Positions 1 through 6,924 of a stretch of 36,703 nucleotides of DNA are shown here, piece after piece. Both the position numbers and the translations under genes were made by a program. Under the pieces are notes generated by a model that saw only the letters and a list, made by a program, of their open reading frames with translations, did no database searches and was not told the origin of the DNA. The DNA is taken from NCBI GenBank assembly GCA_051418075.1, contig JBPRGG010000027.1, positions 1 to 36,703 on the forward strand, in the 5' to 3' direction. Positions within the stretch are counted from its first letter, which is position 1, and each line of letters opens with the position of its first letter. The stretch is from JBPRGG01 sp051418075. Lineage in GTDB: Bacteria; Bacteroidota; Bacteroidia; Cytophagales; Cyclobacteriaceae.

Positions 1-235
1 CAATGATGATAGTATTTTGGGAAGCATCATTTAGATTGTTGACAATTTTCAGCTGCTGACCGGTAATTTTTTGCACATCGCTCACCAGGTCTTGCACTGC
101 CAACTGAATAGGCTCGCTGGTGCCAGGGGGTAGGTAGATGGTGGCTTGCTGTTTTTGGTTGATTAAGGTCCATTGATCACTTGGTGATTCGCATTGAACT
201 AAAATTAGCAAAACAAGTACTAAATAATTTCTCAT
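1..235 (-). CDS. Partial lipoprotein, N-terminus of a probable glycoside hydrolase
   Basis: The reading frame starts at an ATG at 233-235 and runs off the left edge, so only about 78 N-terminal residues are visible. It begins MRNYLVLVLLILVQCESPSD: a short hydrophobic signal followed by Cys15, which suggests a lipoprotein, although Gln before the Cys is not a typical lipobox residue. The following region (unusable-looking for catalysis) contains AVQDLVSDVQKITGQQLKI, the style of the small alpha/beta domain that precedes the catalytic barrel in GH67, GH115 and GH20 enzymes. It starts only four bases after the stop of the PhoD-type gene, so the two are probably cotranscribed. A glycoside hydrolase such as a GH115-like alpha-glucuronidase is my best guess from this N-terminal domain; the catalytic part is outside the window. 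Confidence 0.6.
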   Translation of the reverse strand, partial: MRNYLVLVLLILVQCESPSDQWTLINQKQQATIYLPPGTSEPIQLAVQDLVSDVQKITGQQLKIVNNLNDASQNTIII

Positions 236-239
236 AGTT

Positions 240-1784
240 TTACCTCCCCGGTGTCAATTCACTTCTCTTCAAGGTCATTTCTTTAATAAAACCACCATTT
301 TCATCGATCAGCCGAAAAGTGACCGTGGGGTCCTTGGGCTTTGTATCAAAAGTAAATTCGCCAAAAGCATAGCCTCCGGAAATGCCATACAATTGATTTT
401 CCTGCCATTCCGGCCGGGTAGCGGGCGGACCTGCCAAGCCTCCTAAACTAGCTACTTCAAATTCATAAAAGTTGTATCCGGAAGGACGTGGAATGGTAAA
501 TCCGCGGGAACCGTGACGGTCACCGGAGATCAGCAATACGCCGGGGATCTGGTGTTTTTCAATCAGACTGAAAATCTTCTCCCGTGCTTCCGGATCTGTT
601 CTGCCCCAGCTGTCTTTACCCCGGGAAACATAGTCGCTCCACATGGTACCACCGGCCAGAATAATGAAGGGACCTTTGCAATCCAGCAACTGCTCTTCCA
701 GCCATTGCATTTGTTGCTCACCCAAAAAGGATTGATCAGTTCTGAAATACCTGTGATCGATTACTATTAGGTCTGCTGCGCCTATCCTGGTACGAAAGAA
801 AACGCCTTTACCTTCCTCTCCAAAACCGTAAGAAGGATTGGCCCAGGCATGACGAAAAACTTTCCACACATCTTCCTTGTCCTCAGGTTCAAACCCTCTG
901 GGCGTGCCGGCCATATCATTGCCAAAATAATCATGATCGTCCCATAAAGCATAAAAGGGTACTTCCGCCACCAGTTTTTGCCAGGCGGGGTAAAGGTCAC
1001 GAGCCAGGTAATCCAGTGAATGCCAGCCCATGTTATCCATTTTATCCTGGGCGGCAATATCGCCCAACCCCATAAAGGCATGCGGCTGACGGCTTAAAAT
1101 GGTATGGGTCTGATTCATATTACCAAGTCCCCAGCGATGGAAGCAGGAACCAAAGATGATCCTGGTGTTTTCATTTTCAGTAGCAGGTGTGGTTTTGATC
1201 ATGGCGTTTTCCGGAATTTCAATTGACTTTTCTCCCACAAATACCTGGTAAGGGTAAGAAGTGGCTGGTTGCAACCCGTTCACCTTTACTACACCGGCTA
1301 ATTCCGATGCTGCGGAAGTATACGCCGGACCAAAGGTTTTGTATTGCCCATCAATTTTTACTTTGACAGTCACCGTATCAGGCTTTACCGTTCGCAACCA
1401 AACATCGACGGAGTTTTCACTGATGTTGCCCTGCATAGGTCCACCCAGATGCACAATGTTATTATCCGTACAGTGTGACTGTAGACCATGATAATTAATT
1501 AGTGATGAATAACTGTCTTCTTCCTGTCCGGCCAGGGCCGTTTCGGCCCACACGTACAGCATTTGCTTTTCCGTGGGCAGTTTACCTTCTCCCATATTGT
1601 TCAATATCACCAGGTTGTTCAGCCATCGGGGGCTGAAGGTGATGCCGTTCCTTTCGGTAAAGTTGCCTGCCTGGGCCCAAGCTTGTTGGAAGGTGCTAAA
1701 GGTGATTAGGCATATGAGAATGATTGATAGCCGAGGGCCGAGAGCCGAAAGCCGAAGAAAGAATATTTGAAGTATAAGATTCAT
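240..1784 (-). CDS. PhoD-type metallophosphatase, secreted
   Basis: A 514-residue alkaline phosphatase D / purple-acid-like metallophosphoesterase. A hydrophobic segment at about residues 19-37 ending AWAQ is a signal peptide, so the protein is exported. Residues 115-200 look like the N-terminal beta-sandwich of PhoD proteins. The catalytic domain runs from about 208, with FGSC (211-214), GD at 241-242, WDDHD (281-285) and SGDRH (420-424), the expected metal-ligand motifs. The usual GDxxY is GDIAA here, so the tyrosine-type ligand of classical PhoD is not at its usual place. The first 18 residues (MNLILQIFFLRLSALGPR) are partly encoded by a tandem heptad repeat, and I see no better in-frame ATG downstream of it. 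The gene lies within a glycan-degradation cluster, so a phosphodiesterase acting on a decorated polymer is possible; the substrate is unknown. Confidence 0.85.
   Translation of the reverse strand: MNLILQIFFLRLSALGPRLSIILICLITFSTFQQAWAQAGNFTERNGITFSPRWLNNLVILNNMGEGKLPTEKQMLYVWAETALAGQEEDSYSSLINYHGLQSHCTDNNIVHLGGPMQGNISENSVDVWLRTVKPDTVTVKVKIDGQYKTFGPAYTSAASELAGVVKVNGLQPATSYPYQVFVGEKSIEIPENAMIKTTPATENENTRIIFGSCFHRWGLGNMNQTHTILSRQPHAFMGLGDIAAQDKMDNMGWHSLDYLARDLYPAWQKLVAEVPFYALWDDHDYFGNDMAGTPRGFEPEDKEDVWKVFRHAWANPSYGFGEEGKGVFFRTRIGAADLIVIDHRYFRTDQSFLGEQQMQWLEEQLLDCKGPFIILAGGTMWSDYVSRGKDSWGRTDPEAREKIFSLIEKHQIPGVLLISGDRHGSRGFTIPRPSGYNFYEFEVASLGGLAGPPATRPEWQENQLYGISGGYAFGEFTFDTKPKDPTVTFRLIDENGGFIKEMTLKRSELTPGR
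1730..1757. repeat. Four tandem heptads inside the phosphatase signal-peptide coding region
   Basis: Four consecutive 7-bp units GCCGAGG, GCCGAGA, GCCGAAA, GCCGAAG read on the plus strand. On the coding (minus) strand they encode part of the residues just before the hydrophobic core of the signal peptide. The unit resembles those of the two other heptad arrays at 1816-1885 and 5591-5646. Confidence 0.8.
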
Positions 1785-1815
1785 AATAAATTAATGTAGG
1801 TCTAAATATTTAAAT

Positions 1816-1885
1816 GCCTTTCAGCTTTGAGCCTTCAGCTTTAAGCTAACTACCTCCAGCCTCCGTCTACCGGTCTTCGGCCTCC
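1816..1885. repeat. Ten-unit degenerate heptad array overlapping a gene end
   Basis: Exactly 70 bp made of ten 7-bp units on the plus strand: GCCTTTC, AGCTTTG, AGCCTTC, AGCTTTA, AGCTAAC, TACCTCC, AGCCTCC, GTCTACC, GGTCTTC, GGCCTCC. The pattern is about RGCYTYC. The last units include the stop codon (1867-1869) and the final codons of the neighbouring minus-strand glycoside hydrolase, whose C-terminus MEAEDR is therefore repeat-encoded. Confidence 0.85.
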
Positions 1886-3261
1886 ATTAAAACTAACGAC
1901 TTATCAGCTATCAGCACCGGCGAATCATATACCGGAATGTTTTTAAATTCATAAGTTGCCCCTTTTTTAATCCAATTTTTAGCCGGAATTTCATATATTT
2001 CACCGGTGCGTAAATCCACGTAAACCGGATCAGCAAAATACCCCTGGTAAAAAGTGAAATCTACATCCGCTTTGTCATTAGAATCTGAAGGAATTTCGCC
2101 ATCAAACCAGAGGGTAACCACTTGCTGATTGCTGTACTTATTTTCATAGGCAAACACAGACATCGACTGATCATTTTCAGCCTGGTAAGCATAGTTGTCA
2201 ATTTTTTCTAAAGTATTATCAAAAATTGATGTCAGGTGCTGAACCGCGTAATAGGCTGGTTTTACATGATCCACCGTTTGCTCTTCAGTAGCGTGCAACA
2301 AACCTTTACGATTAATTTCATCGGGGTAATTCATATCCATGATGGCAAAGTAGGAGGATTCGATACCTCTTCCCAGATCTCCCAGTAATCTTCTCAAAGC
2401 CCATTTGGCTTGCGACAATTCAGTCCAGTCATATTTGCTCAGGGCTTTGGTGTCGCGGTATTCGGATGGGGCACCATTTTCTCCCTGCCGTATTTTGATA
2501 CGGTCAGAATATTTTTTAACATTGGCTCTTAATTGTAATACTTCTTCATATACCTCATCCGGGTTTTTCCGATAAGGATGATAGGTGATTTCATCTACCA
2601 GGTGTAGTTTGCCCATGGCTTGTAATTTGGCACAAAATTCCTCTCCGTCTTCTGGTTTAATACCGGCGGTAGCAAGTCCGAGGATCTTTGCCTCCGGTTG
2701 TATTGCCTTGATGGCTTCAGCGGTGGGCACGAAGATATCAAGATAATCATCCATGCTGTTGTCATGTCTTACGCCCTCATTCCAGATTTCCCATTCGTCT
2801 ACTACATCTTTGTAGCGGGTTACCAGCAGTTCAGCATATTTTTTATACGCATCGATGGTTTGTGGGGCTTTGGGCATGGTAGCGCCCAACCTTGTTCCTC
2901 CCCCATCAGCATATATTGGGTTGCCGTAGCAGATGTTGATCCAGGGTTCTACATCTTGTGATACTACTCCATACACCATACTGTCCAGCCAGGCAAAATC
3001 ATATTGTCCAATCTGTTTTTCTGTTTTGGCCCAGCCGGATTGTAGACGCGCTTTTTTTACTCCCAGAGGTCCCAGGTATTCTTTCCAATTGTCATAAATA
3101 GTATAATCGCGGTCCATAGTTTCGGCACCTACGCCCCAGTTAGAGGCTTCTATTTCACTGGGATCACGAGCTTTCACCTCACCAATTTTATTGAAGGGAA
3201 TATCCTGCGCACCTACAGCACATGTTATTAAAGAAAATATAATTATGGGTATTAATTTCAT
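1867..3261 (-). CDS. Secreted glycoside hydrolase, clan A TIM barrel (GH39-like)
   Basis: A 464-residue protein with a signal peptide (MKLIPIIIFSLITCAVGAQ). The body has the look of a clan-A retaining (beta/alpha)8 barrel: WEIWNEG at 157-163 supplies a probable acid/base Glu162, and QGENG at 259-263 a probable nucleophile Glu261. Residues 220-230 (LVDEITYHPY) fit the barrel strand that carries an active-site His or Tyr in such enzymes. The C-terminal 100 residues look like a beta-sandwich. GH39 is the closest family I can suggest; GH5, GH51 or an unclassified clan-A family are alternatives. It is divergent from an AraC regulator and 82 bp from the phosphatase gene, with a heptad repeat array between. 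The last residues, AEDR, derive from that repeat. Confidence 0.72.
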   Translation of the reverse strand: MKLIPIIIFSLITCAVGAQDIPFNKIGEVKARDPSEIEASNWGVGAETMDRDYTIYDNWKEYLGPLGVKKARLQSGWAKTEKQIGQYDFAWLDSMVYGVVSQDVEPWINICYGNPIYADGGGTRLGATMPKAPQTIDAYKKYAELLVTRYKDVVDEWEIWNEGVRHDNSMDDYLDIFVPTAEAIKAIQPEAKILGLATAGIKPEDGEEFCAKLQAMGKLHLVDEITYHPYRKNPDEVYEEVLQLRANVKKYSDRIKIRQGENGAPSEYRDTKALSKYDWTELSQAKWALRRLLGDLGRGIESSYFAIMDMNYPDEINRKGLLHATEEQTVDHVKPAYYAVQHLTSIFDNTLEKIDNYAYQAENDQSMSVFAYENKYSNQQVVTLWFDGEIPSDSNDKADVDFTFYQGYFADPVYVDLRTGEIYEIPAKNWIKKGATYEFKNIPVYDSPVLIADKSLVLMEAEDR

Positions 3262-3301
3262 GGGTTTGTTAAATTTTATATTGATAAGCTATTGACTTTT
3301 A

Positions 3302-3309
3302 CAAATTTA
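3302..3309 (-). promoter_or_regulatory. Possible -7 element for the clan-A hydrolase
   Basis: On the minus strand this reads TAAATTTG, a full match to the Bacteroidota -7 consensus TAnnTTTG, about 40 bases upstream of the ATG. No matching -33 TTTG is found at 19-21 bp, so support is partial. Confidence 0.35.
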
Positions 3310-3361
3310 TCAGATACTATGAGTATGTATGAATATTATTTTTGCTAACCATAATACTTTT

Positions 3362-3388
3362 TTTGCTTTATAAATATAGGTATATTTG
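3362..3388 (+). promoter_or_regulatory. Possible promoter of the AraC regulator; decides its start
   Basis: TATATTTG at 3381-3388 matches TAnnTTTG, with TTTG at 3362-3365. The 15-bp spacing is shorter than the usual 19-21, so this is tentative. If the -7 box is real, transcription starts near 3395 and the ATG at 3410 must be the start, not the in-frame TTG at 3386. Confidence 0.35.
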
Positions 3389-3409
3389 TTTTTGCAATTT
3401 TTGTACAAT

Positions 3410-4282
3410 ATGCAGGCACTATATCTTAAGAAAAACACACGCTCCCATGAGTCCTCCTTTAAAATGAATCATGCCATCGTGCCTCATATGTACGATCAGT
3501 GGCATTATCATCAGGAACTGGAAATAAACCTGATCCTGAAAGGCAGAGGGACTAGGTTTGTGGGGGATAATATCCAGAGCTTCAATGATGAAGACCTGGT
3601 ATTGGTGGGCGCTAACCTACCGCATGTATGGAAAAATGATGCGATCTATTATGAAGGTTTGCCTGAATTATATGCCGATGTGATCAACATTCATTTCCTG
3701 CCTGATTTTGCCGGTAATGATTTTTTTCAAATGCCTGAGATGCAGGCGATTAAGGGTTTATTGGAAAGATCAAAACGAGGAATTCGTTTTACCGGGAAAT
3801 GCAAATCTTTAATAAAAGATAAAATGATTGCCATGCAATCCATGCCTGATGGTGAAAAGTTGTTAACGCTTTTGCAAATCCTCAACCTGATGGCGCATAG
3901 CAAAGAAACAGAAATGCTGAGTACTTCCGGATTCAGTAATTCTTATAAAGATTCTAACCTGGAAAAAATCAATCGCATATTTGATTTTATCATCAATAAT
4001 TTTCACCAGGAAATATCATTAGCGGAAGTGGCTTCTCTGGCATACATGAATGAAGCAGCTTTTTGCCGATACTTTAAGAATACCACAAAAAAAACATTTA
4101 CACAGTTTGTGAATGAGACCCGCATCGGTTATGCCTGCAAATTACTGATTGATGGCAATCTGAATGTAAGCCAGATTTGCTATGAATCCGGCTTTAACAA
4201 CATTTCCAACTTCAATCGGCAGTTTAAGCGAATTACCGGAAAAACACCACAAGCCTACCAGGTACAATACCGTAAGATTTAA
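3410..4282 (+). CDS. AraC-family transcriptional regulator
   Basis: A 290-residue regulator with a cupin-like sugar-sensing N-terminus (HYHQELEINLILKGRG, about residues 35-50, then GANLPHVW) and a C-terminal double helix-turn-helix of about 100 residues, from KINRIFDF to the end. It contains the conserved second-HTH signature CYESGFNNISNFNRQFKRIT and the GKTPQAYQ motif. The ATG at 3410 is preferred to an in-frame TTG at 3386 because the latter lies inside a TAnnTTTG-like box. It is transcribed away from the clan-A hydrolase and lies 259 bp upstream of the GH43 gene, so it is probably the local activator of both. The ligand is likely a breakdown sugar, but nothing in the sequence identifies it. 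Confidence 0.88.
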   Translation: MQALYLKKNTRSHESSFKMNHAIVPHMYDQWHYHQELEINLILKGRGTRFVGDNIQSFNDEDLVLVGANLPHVWKNDAIYYEGLPELYADVINIHFLPDFAGNDFFQMPEMQAIKGLLERSKRGIRFTGKCKSLIKDKMIAMQSMPDGEKLLTLLQILNLMAHSKETEMLSTSGFSNSYKDSNLEKINRIFDFIINNFHQEISLAEVASLAYMNEAAFCRYFKNTTKKTFTQFVNETRIGYACKLLIDGNLNVSQICYESGFNNISNFNRQFKRITGKTPQAYQVQYRKI

Positions 4283-4472
4283 CTCTGAATATGCCCTCTT
4301 TTCTTTTAGCAATTATCCTGCTGACCTGAATAAATATAATATGGATGGTTAACCACCGTCATTGCACAAACAATTTTACTGAATATCTTCTGGTCCGAAT
4401 CTCTACCTTATATTAACCGGCCATCAGACCAGTAGGGCTACATTAAGTCATTCGTCTTTTAACTAATAATAG

Positions 4473-4503
4473 TTAGTGTTCCAATATTGATTGATTATTT
4501 TTG
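4473..4503 (+). promoter_or_regulatory. Likely promoter of the GH43 gene
   Basis: TATTTTTG at 4496-4503 matches TAnnTTTG and lies 19 bp after TTAG (4473-4476), one base off the -33 TTTG. The ATG is at 4542. The 259-bp intergenic stretch 4283-4541 contains no gene; it also holds a 10-bp palindrome TGGTTAACCA near 4346 that could be an operator. Confidence 0.5.
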
Positions 4504-4541
4504 TTTAAAGTCTATTATAGTTACGCTGATTATTATTAAAC

Positions 4542-5606
4542 ATGTTTAGAAATTCATTAAAAACTCCTGGAAATATCATAAAATATTTATTTAGGCTTTT
4601 GGTCTTTATCCCCGGATGGTTTGGTACTCACCTGTGTGCCCAACCAATTGAATATCATAACCCTTTAATGGATGGATTAACCATCGCGGATCCTTTTGTC
4701 CTGCACCATGAGGGAACCTACTATTTGTATGGTACCTCTGCCTCTGGCCAGGGATTTAATTACTGGATATCAGAAAACCTGGTAGACTGGAAGGGCAAAG
4801 GGTTTGCTTTTAAAAAGGCAGATGATGGATGGAGTCGTGGGAACTTTTGGGCACCCGAGGTTATTAGCTATAAAAATAAATTTTATATGGCTTATAGTGC
4901 CAAAGGTAAAACCATGAATGGTACGGGAATGCGTATTTGTGTTGCTATTGCAGATCATCCATCAGGACCATTTAAAGAGCTTTACGCACCCTTATTTGAT
5001 TATAATTTTTCCTGTATTGATGCACATATCTTTATTGATGAGCAAACTCCCTACCTGTATTATGAAAAGGTGGGTTCCGTGGGAGAGCATTGGAACAACA
5101 ATGGATATCTCTGGGGTATGATCTATGGTGTACCGTTGGCAGAAGACCTTTCGAAACCGGTACAGGAACCAACTTTATGTCTTTATCCTAATCAGGAATG
5201 GGAGGGTATTCATAGCATGAAGGCACGTTCCAACGAAGGGATGACGGTTTTCAAACGAGACGGCAGGTACTTAATGACCTATTCTGGCAACCACTATGCT
5301 GACCCCAACTATGGCGTTGGGTATGCAACTGCAGATAAACCTTTGGGGATGTGGGTGAAATACTCAGGAAATCCTATACTGAAAAACAACCTAAGCCGTG
5401 GTATCTCAGGACCCGGCCACAATAGTGTTCTTCAAATACCAGGCTCAGATACATGGGTAATTTTTTACCATACCCATGCAGATCCGGAAAACCCATCGGC
5501 TGAAAGAGTCCTTAATCTGGATCAATTAACTTTTGATGAGAAAGGATTAATTAACAACATTGAACCTACCCGAACAATAAATATTATTACGACGGAGGAC
5601 CGATGA
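4542..5606 (+). CDS. Secreted glycoside hydrolase family 43
   Basis: A 354-residue five-bladed beta-propeller hydrolase. The N-terminal membrane segment (about 14-33, ending CAQ) is a signal peptide. GH43 signatures are NPLMDGLTIADPFVL with catalytic base Asp50, FWAPEV at 102-107, a conserved Asp160 (SCIDAHIF) as pKa modulator, and Glu232 in NEGM as general acid. The family contains arabinofuranosidases, xylosidases and arabinanases; length and lack of an accessory domain do not decide between them. It follows the AraC regulator, which probably controls it. The 3' end runs into a heptad repeat, so the final TEDR and the TGA stop are repeat-encoded, as in the clan-A hydrolase at 1867-3261. Confidence 0.88.
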   Translation: MFRNSLKTPGNIIKYLFRLLVFIPGWFGTHLCAQPIEYHNPLMDGLTIADPFVLHHEGTYYLYGTSASGQGFNYWISENLVDWKGKGFAFKKADDGWSRGNFWAPEVISYKNKFYMAYSAKGKTMNGTGMRICVAIADHPSGPFKELYAPLFDYNFSCIDAHIFIDEQTPYLYYEKVGSVGEHWNNNGYLWGMIYGVPLAEDLSKPVQEPTLCLYPNQEWEGIHSMKARSNEGMTVFKRDGRYLMTYSGNHYADPNYGVGYATADKPLGMWVKYSGNPILKNNLSRGISGPGHNSVLQIPGSDTWVIFYHTHADPENPSAERVLNLDQLTFDEKGLINNIEPTRTINIITTEDR

Positions 5607-5646
5607 CCGATGAGGCTGGAGGCCATGAGCTGATAGACGGAGGCGG
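5591..5646. repeat. Eight-unit degenerate heptad array overlapping the GH43 stop
   Basis: Eight 7-bp units: GACGGAG, GACCGAT, GACCGAT, GAGGCTG, GAGGCCA, TGAGCTG, ATAGACG, GAGGCGG. The GH43 stop codon (5604-5606) is inside. The rest of 5647-5867 shows no convincing gene; a 56-codon open frame from 5603 to 5773 begins inside the repeat and resembles nothing I know. Confidence 0.78.
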
Positions 5647-5867
5647 ATGGTTGGCCCAGTATAGCAGTCGGAACGATACAAGCAGACATATCAAAATGAT
5701 CATAAAAGGCACCTGCAATGGAATACTACAGAACAATTTCGGTCCGGACGGTCTGATAGAATTGAATATGTGAGGCGCAAAACACAAAATGACCTTCTTT
5801 TTATCCTGCCTACAGAAATTAAGGACTTAATTAAATCAGCAATTTGTTATAAGAATGATTTATACTT

Positions 5868-5902
5868 AAAAAAAATGGCAGCTACATTTTACTGTAACTG
5901 CC
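5868..5902 (-). terminator. Rho-independent terminator of the tRNA gene
   Basis: On the minus strand GGCAG (read from 5902) pairs with CTGCC, with further pairing of TACA and TGTA after one mismatch, and is followed by a run of eight T residues (A-tract 5868-5875 on the plus strand). It lies 13 bases beyond the tRNA 3' end. Confidence 0.8.
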
Positions 5903-5914
5903 TGATAATCAGAG

Positions 5915-5988
5915 TGGGCCCAGCTGGGCTCGAACCAGCGACCACCTGATTATGAGTCAGGTGCTCTAACCAACTGAGCTATGGGCCC
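5915..5988 (-). tRNA. tRNA with anticodon CAT (Met or Ile2)
   Basis: A complete 74-nt cloverleaf. The acceptor arms GGGCCC/GGGCCC pair, the D-arm reads GCTCAGTTGGTTAGAGC, the anticodon stem-loop is CCTGACTCATAATCAGG with anticodon CAT, and the T-arm GCTGG-TTCGAGC-CCAGC is intact, with discriminator A. No CCA is encoded. The loop and the GGTCGCTGG stretch resemble the E. coli tRNA-Ile2 (ileX type, C34 converted to lysidine), but elongator Met cannot be excluded by eye. Confidence 0.93.
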
Positions 5989-6261
5989 TCTATCTTTTCT
6001 TATATTCTAATAACGTCTGTTTTTCTTTCCCTGTTCAATTCCTTTACTGCTCTTATCAAAAAGAAAAATCAGCAATCTTACACCTAATAAACCCCCAAAT
6101 CGATCGTTTTCTTACCTGATCTACCGGTTTTTAATTGTGGCTGCAAACTTAATACAATTTTACCATTTCTAAAATACTTTTATTTACATTTATTCCTCAA
6201 AAATTAAACTTATTTAAGACGGCATTTCTCTGCTGATAGTTTGAATTAAGTGGTTTAAAAT
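5989..6261. other. AT-rich intergenic region
   Basis: It must contain the tRNA promoter (reading left) and the promoter of the HAD/M50 pair (reading right), but I cannot pick either with confidence. No gene or repeat is seen. Confidence 0.5.
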
Positions 6262-6924
6262 ATGATATTTGCAAGCAAAAAAAATATTCCTGTTTTGATT
6301 GAACCCAACATTAAAACCATCATTTTCGATCTGGGAGGCGTGATCCTGAATATCGACCCCCTCCGCACTTTACAGGCTTTTGCCCAACTGGTCCACCAAT
6401 CACCAACCCAGGTACAGGAACTTATCCATAAAGACCGGGCCATACTGCTGGAATATGAAGTGGGCCATATCGATGATCAGGAATTTATCCAGAGGCTTCA
6501 TAGTTCCACCGGCTATCAGATCAGCCATGATGATTTCATCCGGGCCTGGAATCAGGTACTGATAGCTATTCCTCCAGACCGGATAGAATTGCTAAAGCAA
6601 CTACGACACCGGTATCAGCTGATCATGCTGTCAAATACCAATCATTTACACAAAATAAGATTTCACCAGATCCTGCAGCAAACAACCGGTTATCAAAATT
6701 TTGACCAACTATTCCATAAAGTGTATTTATCCCATGAAATACATCTGCGAAAACCTGATCCGGCCATCTATCAATATGTGCTGGACAAGAATCAACTGGA
6801 ACCAGCCCAAACCCTGATGCTGGATGACCTGCCGGAAAACCTGGAAGGTGCGCAGTCCGTGGGAATCAAAACCCGGCTGATCCAACGCAACAATCCTAAT
6901 TTTGATTTTTTCGACCATGAATAA
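6262..6924 (+). CDS. HAD-superfamily phosphatase (YihX-like)
   Basis: A 220-residue cytoplasmic HAD hydrolase of subfamily IA. Motif I is IFDLGGVILNID with nucleophile Asp23; the Gly at the second acidic position is normal for YihX-type enzymes (FDLGNV). Motif II is LSNTN, motif III is the Lys in LRKPDPAIYQ, and motif IV is MLDDLPENL followed by the typical GAQSVGIKT. YihX of E. coli acts on alpha-glucose-1-phosphate; the substrate here is not determined. The last eight bases (6917-6924) overlap the start of the M50 protease gene, so translation of the two is probably coupled. Confidence 0.85.
   Translation: MIFASKKNIPVLIEPNIKTIIFDLGGVILNIDPLRTLQAFAQLVHQSPTQVQELIHKDRAILLEYEVGHIDDQEFIQRLHSSTGYQISHDDFIRAWNQVLIAIPPDRIELLKQLRHRYQLIMLSNTNHLHKIRFHQILQQTTGYQNFDQLFHKVYLSHEIHLRKPDPAIYQYVLDKNQLEPAQTLMLDDLPENLEGAQSVGIKTRLIQRNNPNFDFFDHE

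Noticed and set aside
3386..3409. TTG start for the first AraC gene
   Set aside because: It lies in a TAnnTTTG-like promoter box; the ATG at 3410 gives a normal N-terminus.
5603..5773. A 56-codon plus-strand frame starting ATGACCGATGAG
   Set aside because: It starts inside the heptad array, overlaps the GH43 stop and has no recognisable content.
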